Notes: a model not told the origin generated them from the letters alone. Counted from the first letter of the stretch, positions 17,168-25,832 are shown. The stretch is 54,374 bases of DNA from Salinisphaera sp. (GCA_027858915.1 JAQIBT010000130.1:1-54374), one strand, 5' to 3'. Translations and numbers: made by a program.

Positions 17168-17839
17168 TTATCGCGGCGGCGACGTGACGCTGAGGTTGAA
17201 GGCAATCGATATACGTTCAGCGGATCCCAGATAGGGACGCACCTGATGTTGCAGCCAGCCAGGGAACATCGTCAGCATACCCGGCCGGGGTGTAAATCGT
17301 ACCGTCGATCCTCCGCTCGAGCCGCTGCCGTCGGGAAAAACCAGCGACGGTTCGTACATGGCGACACTGGGTCCGCGGGGATCCATTATCTCGAACTCGC
17401 CGCCCAGCGTTGAATCCTCGAGCCGCCCGCCGTCGTCGACGTAGTACGTGCCGGACCAGAACACACCGGGGTGATAATGAAACTCGTTGGCGTGGCCATA
17501 GGCGTTGACGTTTGCCCACGCCCGGCAGGACCAGTCGATGTCTACGCTTTGTCCTGAGCGGTCACGGGTCAGCTGTGTGGCAACGTGCCTGGCCGCCGCA
17601 AGGATCTCCTCCATCCGGCTTCCGGCCCACAGATGAGACGGCCGCGCGGAATGCCAGCCGCCCAGATTCGATGCCGTCGCAGACGCTTCGCGTTCGCGCT
17701 CGGCGAGAATACAACGCTTGAGTTCTGCGTTGCGCTCCTGCGCGCCAGCCAGCATGGTGACAGCCACCGGCGTTGCAAAGAAGTGTCCAACTTGAACATC
17801 GAGATCGAGGTTTGTGTACCCCTTGCCCTGTTCCTCCAT
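17168..17839 (-). CDS. Putative 2OG-Fe(II) oxygenase (TIGR02466/PF13759 family)
   Basis: 223 aa. Start ATG 17839 has CGGAG eight bases upstream. It opens with the family pattern VGHFFATPVAV, and the double-stranded beta-helix core has NEFHYHPGVFWSGTYYVD as the first metal region (H-x-H), GGEFEIMDPRG, then FPGWLQHQVRPYLGSAERIS with the distal His and the arginine that binds 2-oxoglutarate. Substrate unknown; relatives hydroxylate protein prolines or small molecules. First gene of a two-gene operon with the DUF6065-like protein. Phages also carry this family. Confidence 0.82.
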   Translation of the reverse strand: MEEQGKGYTNLDLDVQVGHFFATPVAVTMLAGAQERNAELKRCILAEREREASATASNLGGWHSARPSHLWAGSRMEEILAAARHVATQLTRDRSGQSVDIDWSCRAWANVNAYGHANEFHYHPGVFWSGTYYVDDGGRLEDSTLGGEFEIMDPRGPSVAMYEPSLVFPDGSGSSGGSTVRFTPRPGMLTMFPGWLQHQVRPYLGSAERISIAFNLSVTSPPR

Positions 17840-18048
17840 CTGCTGCGCTCCGACTAAACCCAGGCTATGATCAATAGATAAGTATACGTTATCAGCGGAA
17901 TACTAAGCATTCAGCAACGTCTTGACTCGGAGCAGGCGTGACGCGCGTAACTACTCTGATTCAAGCGGGCTTTCCAGACTTGTAAGCGATAAGCGCCCGG
18001 CAGCCCGCAAAGCGCAGACATAAGGCTCAACGTGCAGCAGGCCTCATT

Positions 18049-18086
18049 AAAAAAGCCGACGCGTATTTGCATACGCGCCGGCTTTT
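18049..18086 (-). terminator. Terminator of the glycerol ABC operon
   Basis: A 12-bp stem with one mismatch (GCCGACGCGTAT 18055-18066 with 18071-18082) and a TTGC loop, with six As before and four Ts after, so it works in both directions. It lies about 70 bp beyond the glpV stop and separates it from the 2OG oxygenase gene. Confidence 0.88.
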
Positions 18087-18154
18087 CTACGCACAGATAA
18101 ACTGAAATAAGCGCAGCCGGCCAGCAGGCCGACTGCCTCTGAGCCTAGGTCAGA

Positions 18155-20065
18155 TCAGCTGTCCGACTGGTCGGCTTTCTTCCCGATCGATGCCGGGTTG
18201 CTGAACGCCTTGAGCAACTCATCGTAGGGCAGTGTCTGCCCTTTCGGGTTCTCGTTCGCCAGTTTGGGTTTCGGCGAACCTGGCTGCTTGAACCAGTACT
18301 CCTTGCTCTTCTTCGGGTTGAGGATGGGCGGTGACACCTTCTCGAGCTTGGCTATCTGGATGCGGTGCATGACGTTGTCCATGTCCTCGGCCACCTTGTC
18401 CATGCCTTCCTGGGGGGACAGGTCGCCGCTGTTGATACGGGCGATGTTTTTCCACCAGGCAGACGTGAGCTTGCCGTAGGCCGGCACGTTCACGCCTGTG
18501 GGCGTCCAGTACTTGGCCGCCGGGCTACGGTAGAACTCCACCAGACCACCCAGATACGGTGCGGCCTGGCCCATGGGCTGGGAGTTGATATCCGAGATCC
18601 GGAACGGAGTCAGCGCGGCCAGACTCTTGCGTAGCGAGACCGATTTGCAGATACAGAACTGCGCGTATAGCCAACCGGCTGCGAGGTTCTTCTTGGGTGT
18701 GGTCTTGGGCAGCATCCAGGAGCCGCAGTCCTGGTAACCGAGCTTCATGCCGGCTTCCCAGTATGGGCCGTGCGGCGACGGTGCCATACGCCATTTCGGC
18801 GTACCGTCGTCGTTGACGACTGGCAGTCCCGGCTGAATCATGCTCGGCGTGAACGCGGTATACCAGAAGATCTGTTGGGCGATATGACCCTGTGCCGGAA
18901 CTGGCCCAGCCTCGGAGAAGGTCATGCCGGCGGCTTCCGGCGGGGCGTACTTCTGCAGCCATTCCTTGTATTTGGTGATGGCATAGACTGCGGCCGGGCT
19001 GTTGGTAGCACCGCCACGCTCGACGCTCGCACCGACCGGGTTCAGGTTGTCATTGACGCGAATACCCCAGTCGTCGACCGGGCGGCCGTTTGGCAGCCCC
19101 TTGTCGCCTGCGCCGGCCATGGACAGCCAGGAGTCATGGATACGCCAGCCCAGGGATGGCGATTTCTTGCCGTAGTCCATGTGACCGTAAATACGCTTTC
19201 CGTCCAGGTTCTTGACCTTCTCCGTGAAGAACTCAGCGATGTCCTCATAGGCCGACCAGTTGACCGGCACGTCCAACTCATAGCCATATTCCTTTTTGAA
19301 CTTGGCCTTGAGATCGGGACGCTCGAACCAATCCTTACGGTACCAGTACAGATTCGCGAACTGACCGTCCGGAATCATGTACATCTTGCCCTTCCACTCC
19401 ACAAAGCTCTTGCCGATGAAGTCATCGACGTCGAGCGTGGACAGCGTGACGTCCTTGCCTTCGCCACTCATGTAATCGGTGACGGTGTGCACGTCGTCCA
19501 TGCGCGGGTGCGTGCCGATGAAATCCGAGTCATTGATCCAGATGTCGTAGACATCATGTCCCGTCGCCATCTGCGTTTCGAGCTTGCTGACCGTCTCGCC
19601 TTCCTGCATCACATCGTGCTTGACCTTGATGCCCGTGATCTGCTCGAACGCCTTGGTCAGAATATTGGCTTCGAACTGGTGGGTGCCAGTGACCTCGGAT
19701 ATCGCAGTCACGTTCATACCCCGGTAGGGCTTGGCGGCGTCGACGAAGAACTGCATCTCCTTCATCTGCTGATCCTTGGTCAGCGTCGATGGCTGGAGGA
19801 AGTCGTCGACCCAGTTCTTGGCCGCGTCCATGCCGGTCTTGCCTTTCCCGTAGTCAGTGTAGCTGGGAATCTTGCCCAGTGGGGGCAGGCCGGATTTGCC
19901 CGACTCAGCGGCGTAAGCCTTGCTTGAACCTAGGAACGGGACCGAGGCAACAGCCGCCGCGCTGGCTGCGCCAGCAAAGAGGAATTGACGCCGTTTGACA
20001 TTCACATCTGTAGTTTTCGTGGAGCCGTTTTCGCTCCCTCGTTTGACATCTTCTTTATCGGTCAT
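18155..20065 (-). CDS. glpV: Glycerol ABC transporter substrate-binding protein
   Basis: 636 aa, larger than most sugar-binding proteins, as in the Rhizobium GlpV family. A twin-arginine signal (VKRRQFLFAG around 23-32, hydrophobic core, AYA cleavage near 52) predicts Tat export to the periplasm. The mature part has the type-1 solute-binding fold (VTGTHQFEANILTKAFEQIT, then MATGHDVYDIWINDSDF). It should deliver glycerol to the GlpPQ permease. Start ATG 20065 has GGAG upstream. It is last in the operon after the DUF2160 gene, with a 130-bp gap that may allow a separate or processed mRNA for higher expression. Confidence 0.88.
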   Translation of the reverse strand: MTDKEDVKRGSENGSTKTTDVNVKRRQFLFAGAASAAAVASVPFLGSSKAYAAESGKSGLPPLGKIPSYTDYGKGKTGMDAAKNWVDDFLQPSTLTKDQQMKEMQFFVDAAKPYRGMNVTAISEVTGTHQFEANILTKAFEQITGIKVKHDVMQEGETVSKLETQMATGHDVYDIWINDSDFIGTHPRMDDVHTVTDYMSGEGKDVTLSTLDVDDFIGKSFVEWKGKMYMIPDGQFANLYWYRKDWFERPDLKAKFKKEYGYELDVPVNWSAYEDIAEFFTEKVKNLDGKRIYGHMDYGKKSPSLGWRIHDSWLSMAGAGDKGLPNGRPVDDWGIRVNDNLNPVGASVERGGATNSPAAVYAITKYKEWLQKYAPPEAAGMTFSEAGPVPAQGHIAQQIFWYTAFTPSMIQPGLPVVNDDGTPKWRMAPSPHGPYWEAGMKLGYQDCGSWMLPKTTPKKNLAAGWLYAQFCICKSVSLRKSLAALTPFRISDINSQPMGQAAPYLGGLVEFYRSPAAKYWTPTGVNVPAYGKLTSAWWKNIARINSGDLSPQEGMDKVAEDMDNVMHRIQIAKLEKVSPPILNPKKSKEYWFKQPGSPKPKLANENPKGQTLPYDELLKAFSNPASIGKKADQSDS

Positions 20066-20195
20066 CTTTGACTCCAGTTTTCAACGCAGTGTCGTGTCGA
20101 CTCTTAATTTTGTTGGTCGACGGTTTTTGACGTTTTGACGAACCTGTAGCTCACAGTGTCGAGCGCAACGCCAAAATTTATAAATATGTCAGGCT

Positions 20196-20471
20196 TCAGC
20201 CGACCGCCTGCAGGATCACGAGTATCGCGATCGTGATTGCAGCCATCCACCACATGGACAGTGGGACGAATACCAGCCAGAAGGCAGCGATATAGGCTGA
20301 GGACAGCAGGCCGATGAACAGGCGGTCTCCTCGCGTAGTTCGCATCGGGATGATCCAGCCGCGTCGCTCGACGCATGGCTGGAGGATCTCCCAAATGAGC
20401 ATCCCCAAAAGCAGGAGGGCGATCGACCCGAAAAACAAGGCAGTCGGCAGTGTCCAAAGCATCCATTGCAT
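20196..20471 (-). CDS. Small membrane protein, DUF2160 family
   Basis: 91 aa with three hydrophobic segments (residues 8-28, about 52-66 and 70-90) and a basic loop with RTTRGDRLFIG. Members of this family are found almost only inside glycerol-type ABC operons between the second permease gene and the binding protein, as here. GGAG sits six bases before ATG 20471, and it starts 23 bp after glpQ. Its role is unknown; an accessory subunit of the permease is the natural guess. Confidence 0.85.
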   Translation of the reverse strand: MQWMLWTLPTALFFGSIALLLLGMLIWEILQPCVERRGWIIPMRTTRGDRLFIGLLSSAYIAAFWLVFVPLSMWWMAAITIAILVILQAVG

Positions 20472-20494
20472 GATGTGCTCCTAATATTGGTTGC

Positions 20495-21292
20495 TTAGAC
20501 GCGGCCCAGCGCGAAGCCGGACGCAATCTTGTTACGGACAAACCAGATCACGATGGCGCCAGGAACAAGCGTCAACGTACCCGCGGCAGCCAGGATGCCC
20601 CAGTCCGTGCCGGAGGCGCTGAACGCGCTGCCCATGAGCGTTGCGATTGGGGTGGCATTTGATGTCGTCAATGTCTGGGCCAGCAGCACCTCGATCCAAC
20701 TGAACATGAAGCAGAAAAATGCGGCCACGCCGATGCCTGCGCCGATCAGCGGCAAGAAGATCTTGACGAAAAATCGCGGTAGCGAATAACCGTCCAGATA
20801 GGCTGTTTCGTCGATTTCACGGGGCACGCCCGACATGAAGCCTTCGAGGATCCAGATCGCCAGCGGCAAGTTGAACAGCGTGTCCGCAATCGCTACCGCA
20901 TAGATCGTGTCGAAGAGGTGGACGCTGTGATACAGCTGGAAAAACGGGATGAGGAATACGGCCGGCGGCGCCATCAGGTTGGTCAGCAGCCAGAAGAACA
21001 GATGCTTGTCGCCCAGAAACCTGTAGCGAGAGAACGCATAGGCAGCTGGGATCGCCAATGGCAATACGATAACAACGTTGAGCAACGTGTATTCAAGAGA
21101 GTGCTCGAATGCCGCTCGCCAGCCAGCGTCGCCGAAGATTGCACGGTAGTGGTCCAACGTCCAGTGCTGTGGAAAGAGCGATAGCTGGGAGATGATCTCG
21201 TCGTTAGGCTTGAACGACATCGTGATCAGCCAATACATCGGTATCAGCAAAAACAGGAAAAATGCGACAAGGCCAAAGTGACGTGCACGCAT
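20495..21292 (-). CDS. glpQ: Glycerol ABC transporter permease
   Basis: 265 aa from ATG 21292, which has GGAGG eight bases upstream; the in-frame GTG-type start at 21322 would overlap glpP by 29 bp. Six membrane helices are predicted. The ATPase-contact EAA loop is visible as EIDETAYLDGYSLPRFFVKIFLPL. The N-terminal segment MYWLITMSFKPNDEI is typical of the MalG-type second permease. It forms the membrane channel with GlpP. Confidence 0.9.
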   Translation of the reverse strand: MRARHFGLVAFFLFLLIPMYWLITMSFKPNDEIISQLSLFPQHWTLDHYRAIFGDAGWRAAFEHSLEYTLLNVVIVLPLAIPAAYAFSRYRFLGDKHLFFWLLTNLMAPPAVFLIPFFQLYHSVHLFDTIYAVAIADTLFNLPLAIWILEGFMSGVPREIDETAYLDGYSLPRFFVKIFLPLIGAGIGVAAFFCFMFSWIEVLLAQTLTTSNATPIATLMGSAFSASGTDWGILAAAGTLTLVPGAIVIWFVRNKIASGFALGRV

Positions 21293-21293
21293 G

Positions 21294-22175
21294 TCAAGCA
21301 CCTCCCTCGTTGGTACCGACACGCGTCAGTACGATGTAAAAGATGTAGCTGATAAGCAGAATGATCAGGAAATACAGCAGGCCATAGGCTGCTGCCTTGC
21401 CATACGCGAACTGCCCAATAGCGGTATTTGTCAGCATCTGTGTCATGAACGTGGTGCTGGTGCCAGGGCCGCCCCCGGTGACGGTCAGACTTTCAGCGTA
21501 GGTCTTGAAGCTGTAGACGAATCGCAACAGGATGGCGATGGTTAACACTCCGCGTAGCTTCGGCAGTTCGATGAAGCGGAACGTGGCCCAGCGCGATGCA
21601 CCGTCGATGCGGGCGGCCTGATAGAAGGCCCCGGGAATCGAGCAAAGCCCGGCATAAGCGAGCAGGGCGACCAGCGAGGTCCAGTGCCACACGCTCATGA
21701 GAACGACCGTGAACCAGGCCGAATATTCGCCGACGGCATAGTTGTAGTTGATATGCAGCACGTTGTTGACAAACGCGCCGAACAGGCCAATGTCGCCACG
21801 CGCGAAGATCTGCCAGATGAGGCCCACGACGTTCCATGGCACAAGCAGGGGTAGCGCAATTACAACGAGCACCGGGCCAACCATTTTGCCGGTACGAGGC
21901 ATGGTCAGAGCGACCGCAATACCGAGGGGGATCTCGATCAGCAGCACAATTCCAGTAAACAGCACCTGGCGGCCCAAGGCGCCGCTAAACTCTTCGTTTG
22001 TCAGTGCTTCGTGGAACGTTTCCCAGCCGATTAGTGCATGGTTCTGCATGCTGAATACGATCTGGAAAGAGTAATTCACCACCGCCATGAACGGAATCAT
22101 GGCGGTAAAGAACACCAACAGGGTGGCAGGCAATACCAGCAGCCAGGCCCGGTTGTCGGCAAATTTAGTGTCCAT
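21294..22175 (-). CDS. glpP: Glycerol ABC transporter permease
   Basis: 293 aa with six predicted helices, MalF-like. The EAA loop reads GAFYQAARIDGASRWATFRFIELPKL. Its first 11 bases overlap the end of glpT, and one base separates its stop from the glpQ start, so translation of the set is tightly coupled. It pairs with GlpQ. Confidence 0.9.
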   Translation of the reverse strand: MDTKFADNRAWLLVLPATLLVFFTAMIPFMAVVNYSFQIVFSMQNHALIGWETFHEALTNEEFSGALGRQVLFTGIVLLIEIPLGIAVALTMPRTGKMVGPVLVVIALPLLVPWNVVGLIWQIFARGDIGLFGAFVNNVLHINYNYAVGEYSAWFTVVLMSVWHWTSLVALLAYAGLCSIPGAFYQAARIDGASRWATFRFIELPKLRGVLTIAILLRFVYSFKTYAESLTVTGGGPGTSTTFMTQMLTNTAIGQFAYGKAAAYGLLYFLIILLISYIFYIVLTRVGTNEGGA

Positions 22176-23268
22176 GGGTGGCCTCGTTCGGGGTCTGGAT
22201 CAGGCGTTCGTTTGAATACAGACAGATCCATTCGGGCGGAAAGTGCAGGTTGATGTTGGGCCCTTCGAGCGGTCCGTGGTCGTTATCGATCTTGACCTTG
22301 ACTTCGTGCTGGCCAAGCAGGGCGGTGACGAGCCGAAACTGACCCATCTCAGAAATGCGGCTGACTTGCAGATCCAGGCCCTGTTGGTTGCCGGCCAGTT
22401 CGACAAATTCGGGGCGGATGCCAAGCTTGAGCGAATTGGCATTGCAGTCTCGTGCGGCGCTTGCCTGCTCTGCACGCAACGGAATGCGTTGCCCGTCAAC
22501 GACCGCGTCCTGGCCATCGATCTCGCAGGGCAGGAAATTCATGCCGGGGCTGCCGATAAAGTAACCCACGAATGTATGCTCGGGGCGCTCGAACAGGGCC
22601 TGCGGCGTACCCACCTGTACGATTTCGCCTTCTGACATCACCACGACTTGCTCGGCGAATGTCAACGCTTCGACCTGATCGTGCGTGACGTAAATCAGCG
22701 TATGACCGAACTCCTTGTGAATCTCCTTGAGCTGACGGCGCAATTTCCACTTCAGCTGCGGATCAATAACGGTCAGCGGCTCGTCAAAAAGAATCGCAGA
22801 CACGTCGTCACGAACCAGGCCACGGCCCATCGAAATTTTTTGCTTCAGCTCTGCTCCTAGCCCGCTAGCACGTCGCTTGAGCACGTCTTCCAACTCGAGC
22901 ATGTGGGCCACTTCAGCCACTCGCTGGGCGATATGTGACTTGCTGGCACCGCGATTTCGCAGCGGGAAAGCCAGGTTGTCGAACACAGTCATCGAGTCGT
23001 ATAGCACAGGAAACTGGAACACCTGGGCGATGTTTCGCTTTTCTGGCGACATGTCGGTGACGTCCTTACCGTCAAACGACACGCTGCCTTCTGAAGGCTT
23101 CAGGAGACCAGAGCAGATATTAAGCAAGGTGCTCTTGCCACAGCCAGACGGGCCGAGAAGAGCGTAGGCGCCGCCGTCTTTCCAGCGAAAATTCATCGGC
23201 TGCAGCGCGTAGTCATCCTGTTTGCCGGAATAGGAGTGCCCGACGTTCTCGAAATTAATTAGCGCCAT
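22165..23268 (-). CDS. glpT: Glycerol ABC transporter ATP-binding protein with degenerate signature motif
   Basis: 367 aa from ATG 23268 (MALINFENVGHSYSG); the long upstream extension is glpS sequence in another frame. Walker A GPSGCGKST (39-47), Walker B AILFDEP (158-164) and the switch His196 (VTHD) are intact. The ABC signature is not: where LSGGQ is expected the protein has LGAEL (137-141, in GLGAELKQK), and the D-loop is LTVIDP. A C-terminal TOBE/MalK-like domain follows. It overlaps glpS by 14 bp. It must pair with GlpS, which has the opposite set of defects. Confidence 0.9.
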   Translation of the reverse strand: MALINFENVGHSYSGKQDDYALQPMNFRWKDGGAYALLGPSGCGKSTLLNICSGLLKPSEGSVSFDGKDVTDMSPEKRNIAQVFQFPVLYDSMTVFDNLAFPLRNRGASKSHIAQRVAEVAHMLELEDVLKRRASGLGAELKQKISMGRGLVRDDVSAILFDEPLTVIDPQLKWKLRRQLKEIHKEFGHTLIYVTHDQVEALTFAEQVVVMSEGEIVQVGTPQALFERPEHTFVGYFIGSPGMNFLPCEIDGQDAVVDGQRIPLRAEQASAARDCNANSLKLGIRPEFVELAGNQQGLDLQVSRISEMGQFRLVTALLGQHEVKVKIDNDHGPLEGPNINLHFPPEWICLYSNERLIQTPNEATHGH

Positions 23269-24376
23269 TGCGTTCCACCTGGTTGTCATGGCTTGGGACG
23301 TCGCGCTCGGGCGAGTGCAGAAGCAAGCCTTGCGTATCAAAAGCAAACAGCCTGCGGGTATCGAAGTCGAGCTCGATCTCCTCACCCAAATCGTAGTGGT
23401 GCACGCCGTTTTCCACTGCGACCCAGGGCTTGCCGTCGATCTCGAAGTGAACGTAAGTATCGGACCCGCTGATCTCTGTCACATCGACTTTCGCCGCGAT
23501 GCGGTTGCGGTCGCTGTCGGGTGATGCTGGCGCAAGATGCTCTGGGCGCAGGCCAAACAGATAATCGCCGTCGCTCAGCCGGGACAAGGTGTCCGGGCGC
23601 TTTGCGGTGAGATGCTCGCCGAGCTGCATACGGCTGCCGGACACATTGCCGGCGATGATATTCATGGGCGGGTCACTGAACACGCTGGATACGTGGACTG
23701 TGGCAGGTGCCGCATAGCCGCTAGCTGCGCTTTCGAACTGGAGCAGACGTCCTTCTTCCAACACGGCCGTCTTGCCGCCGAAGGACAGCGCTTCCCATGG
23801 ATCGGTCGTGGCATAAACCACGATGGAGCGCCGGCCTTCCAACGCCTTTGGCAGCTCTTCTCGCAATGTTTCACGCAGCTTGTAGTCAAGGTTGACCAGC
23901 GGCTCGTCCAGAAGCACCAGTTCGGCATCGCGCACCAATGCACGCGCCATCGCGCAGCGCTGCTGCTGTCCGCCGGATAGCTCGGCCGGCAGACGATCGA
24001 GGAAGCCGTCGATTTTCAGGCGTTCAGCCTCGGTGCGCACGCGTCGATCAATCTCTTTCGAATCGGCTTTGGCAATACGCAGCGGAGACGCAATATTCTC
24101 GTATACCGTCATCGACGGGTAGTTGATGAACTGCTGGTAGACCATGGCAACGTCACGCTTGCGCACTGCCATGCCGGTGACGTCCTTGCCGTCAACCAGA
24201 ACGCGCCCGGTAGTTGGCTGGTCAAGGCCGGCCATGAGACGCATCAGTGAGGTCTTGCCCGACAGCGTCAAGCCAAGCAGCAGGTTCAGCGAACCGTCCT
24301 CAAGCTCGAGGTCGAGCGGTGCGATATGTGTCTCGCCCCCCACTTCCTTGGATATATTTTTCAACGCTAGCGCCAT
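23255..24376 (-). CDS. glpS: Glycerol ABC transporter ATP-binding protein lacking the switch histidine
   Basis: 373 aa. Start ATG 24376 with a strong AGGAGG. Walker A is an unusual GLTLSGKT (35-42), the signature LSGGQ is canonical (133-137), and Walker B is LVLLDEP. The switch-loop His is replaced: YATTDPWEA has Thr191 where family members have VTHD. The C-terminal regulatory domain is MalK-like. First gene of the operon; its promoter carries a GlpR-type operator about 300 bp upstream. Together with GlpT it should form a heterodimer with one complete and one degenerate ATP site. Confidence 0.9.
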   Translation of the reverse strand: MALALKNISKEVGGETHIAPLDLELEDGSLNLLLGLTLSGKTSLMRLMAGLDQPTTGRVLVDGKDVTGMAVRKRDVAMVYQQFINYPSMTVYENIASPLRIAKADSKEIDRRVRTEAERLKIDGFLDRLPAELSGGQQQRCAMARALVRDAELVLLDEPLVNLDYKLRETLREELPKALEGRRSIVVYATTDPWEALSFGGKTAVLEEGRLLQFESAASGYAAPATVHVSSVFSDPPMNIIAGNVSGSRMQLGEHLTAKRPDTLSRLSDGDYLFGLRPEHLAPASPDSDRNRIAAKVDVTEISGSDTYVHFEIDGKPWVAVENGVHHYDLGEEIELDFDTRRLFAFDTQGLLLHSPERDVPSHDNQVERNGAN

Positions 24377-24672
24377 CGCGCTTCCTCCTGGTTAGGACAT
24401 CGATGAGCTACGGGTCATCTGGTCCTGGCAGCGTATCTGCACGCTGCGCTGTTTGTATCGTTACAGTATGCGGAAGTTTCGGAATGCCACACGGCGCACG
24501 CTGTAAACGATTAAAGAAAAACACCTGTTTGTCGATGCAGAAATGCATCCTGCGTGCAGCGACCGATCGAGCAAGTGAGCACATGTGCAATATAAGCGAA
24601 CCTCGGTGACTGGCGATCAGCAATTCGGTTACCCGGTCCCGAGACGAAACCCGTGCTCCGTAATTGGGATCA

Positions 24673-24702
24673 ATAGTAATGTTCGAAAGTGAACATCTAC
24701 AA
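24673..24702 (-). promoter_or_regulatory. glpS promoter with GlpR operator filling the spacer
   Basis: On the minus strand a TTGTAG -35 box (24697-24702) and a TACTAT -10 box (24673-24678) are separated by 18 bp. Those 18 bp (24679-24696) are the palindrome ATGTTC-GAAAGT-GAACAT, matching the GlpR consensus at its outer half-sites and closely resembling the glpD operator at 15486-15503. Confidence 0.7.
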
Positions 24703-24797
24703 GTTGCCAAAAGGTCGTAGCCGGCCGAGCCGGAACCTGTTGCCGTGCCATACGACTCCGGACTGTCAGCCGTTTCTTCGCAGAACAAGGAGCCGAG

Positions 24798-24841
24798 AGC
24801 GCGATGCAGTCTGGCTGCATAAGCAGCTGTGCGCTTTTTTT
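24798..24841 (+). terminator. Plus-strand hairpin with T-run; possible small RNA end
   Basis: AGCGC (24798-24802) pairs with GCGCT (24831-24835); inside it ATGCAG-N5-CTGCAT forms a second hairpin; seven Ts follow (24835-24841). No plus-strand gene precedes it, so it could end a small RNA antisense to the glpR-glpS gap, or be chance. Confidence 0.3.
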
Positions 24842-24921
24842 GATGGAGTTTAGGGTTGCAACGCGGGGCCGTATGACACGGCGACAGGCAACCTATGACA
24901 TGCACGGTGCATGCAAACCGG

Positions 24922-25719
24922 TTAGCCCCCGGCAACGTGCACAGCTACGCCGGCGTCTGCCAGCACGGCGGCTAATTCGGCTGGGGGCGCGCGATCAGTA
25001 AACAGCGCATCGACGTAGTCCGCGATGTGACCAACGCGCACTAAAGCATGCCGGTCGTACTTGCTGTGGTCGGCCAGCAGGAACACCTTGTGTGCGTTTG
25101 CCATGATCACACGTAGCAACCGAACCTCGCTGTAGTCGAAATCGTAGAGCGAGCCGTTCTGTTCGATTCCAGAGATACTCATCAGCGCATAGTCGACTTT
25201 GAAATTGCTGAAGAAATCGAGTGTCATTTCGCCAGTAATTCCGGCGTCTAGCGGACGCAGAGTGCCCCCAGCCAGCATCACCTCGGCGTCTTCCTGCTGG
25301 CTGAGCAGGGCGGCAATCTGCAGATGATTGGTAATAACGCGCAGACCTTTGTGGGCGCAGAGGGCCCGAGCGGCTTCCTTGGTTGTGGTCCCGAGGGTTA
25401 TGAACAACGAGGCATGATCGGGGATCTCGCGCGCGACCAGCTCGGCAATACGTTGCTTGCCCTCGAGATTCAGAATCTGACGGGCCTCGTAGGCGATGTT
25501 TTCAACGGTCGATGGCAACCCCGCGCCGCCGTGATAGCGGCGAACCAGACCGCAGTCACGCAGTTCGTTGATATCCCGGCGCACGGTTTGCGGCGTGATG
25601 TCGAAGATGCTGGCCAGCTCGTCAATGGCCACGAAGCCCTGACGGCGGACCAGCTCCACGATCTCCTGCTGTCGCGGTGTTATATCCGCTGCTTTGCCAG
25701 TCTCACCAGGTAGGCTCAA
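24922..25719 (-). CDS. glpR: Glycerol-3-phosphate regulon repressor, DeoR family
   Basis: 265 aa. The DeoR-type N-terminal helix-turn-helix reads RQQEIVELVRRQGFVAIDEL and DITPQTVRRDINELRDCGLV, followed by the HGGA motif. The sugar-phosphate-binding domain contains LGTTTKEAARAL and TLDFFSNFKVDYALMSISGI. GlpR represses glp genes and is released by glycerol 3-phosphate. Three features support the assignment: its place beside the glycerol ABC operon, GlpR-like operators in the glpS and glpD promoters, and two similar sites in its own leader. Confidence 0.93.
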   Translation of the reverse strand: MSLPGETGKAADITPRQQEIVELVRRQGFVAIDELASIFDITPQTVRRDINELRDCGLVRRYHGGAGLPSTVENIAYEARQILNLEGKQRIAELVAREIPDHASLFITLGTTTKEAARALCAHKGLRVITNHLQIAALLSQQEDAEVMLAGGTLRPLDAGITGEMTLDFFSNFKVDYALMSISGIEQNGSLYDFDYSEVRLLRVIMANAHKVFLLADHSKYDRHALVRVGHIADYVDALFTDRAPPAELAAVLADAGVAVHVAGG

Positions 25720-25769
25720 GGTGCTCTCCGATTGCTATGCCAGGGTCCAGGGTTCGACGTTAGCGCATC

Positions 25770-25832
25770 AGGTTCGTTTCCGAAAATGGCAGAAGGTCGT
25801 AGTTAGGCTATTGCGTTTTCACTTTCGAGCTA
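25770..25832 (-). promoter_or_regulatory. Two GlpR-like sites in the glpR leader
   Basis: Site 1 (25770-25787) has TTCG-TTTC-CGAA at its core. Site 2 (25815-25832) shares TTCACTTTCGA with the glpS operator. Both are weaker than the glpS and glpD sites. They lie 50-115 bp before the glpR start, so GlpR probably limits its own synthesis. Confidence 0.5.

Larger units (their letters stand above)
24377..24921. other. glpR-glpS intergenic region, 545 bp
   Basis: No supported protein gene. It holds the glpS promoter/operator (24673-24702), a hairpin plus T-run on the plus strand (24798-24841), and a short perfect palindrome CATGCAC-G-GTGCATG (24899-24913) just after the glpR stop. The glpS transcript would have a 5' leader of nearly 300 bases, long enough for post-transcriptional control. 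Confidence 0.5.

Noticed and set aside
18770-19927. 385-codon open frame opposite glpV
   Set aside because: A mirror of a GC-rich gene; lacks protein-like hydrophobic pattern or motifs, while glpV is well supported.
24408-24935. 175-codon open frame on the minus strand between glpR and glpS
   Set aside because: No family resemblance, irregular composition, runs through the promoter/operator and the end of glpR; no ribosome-binding site.
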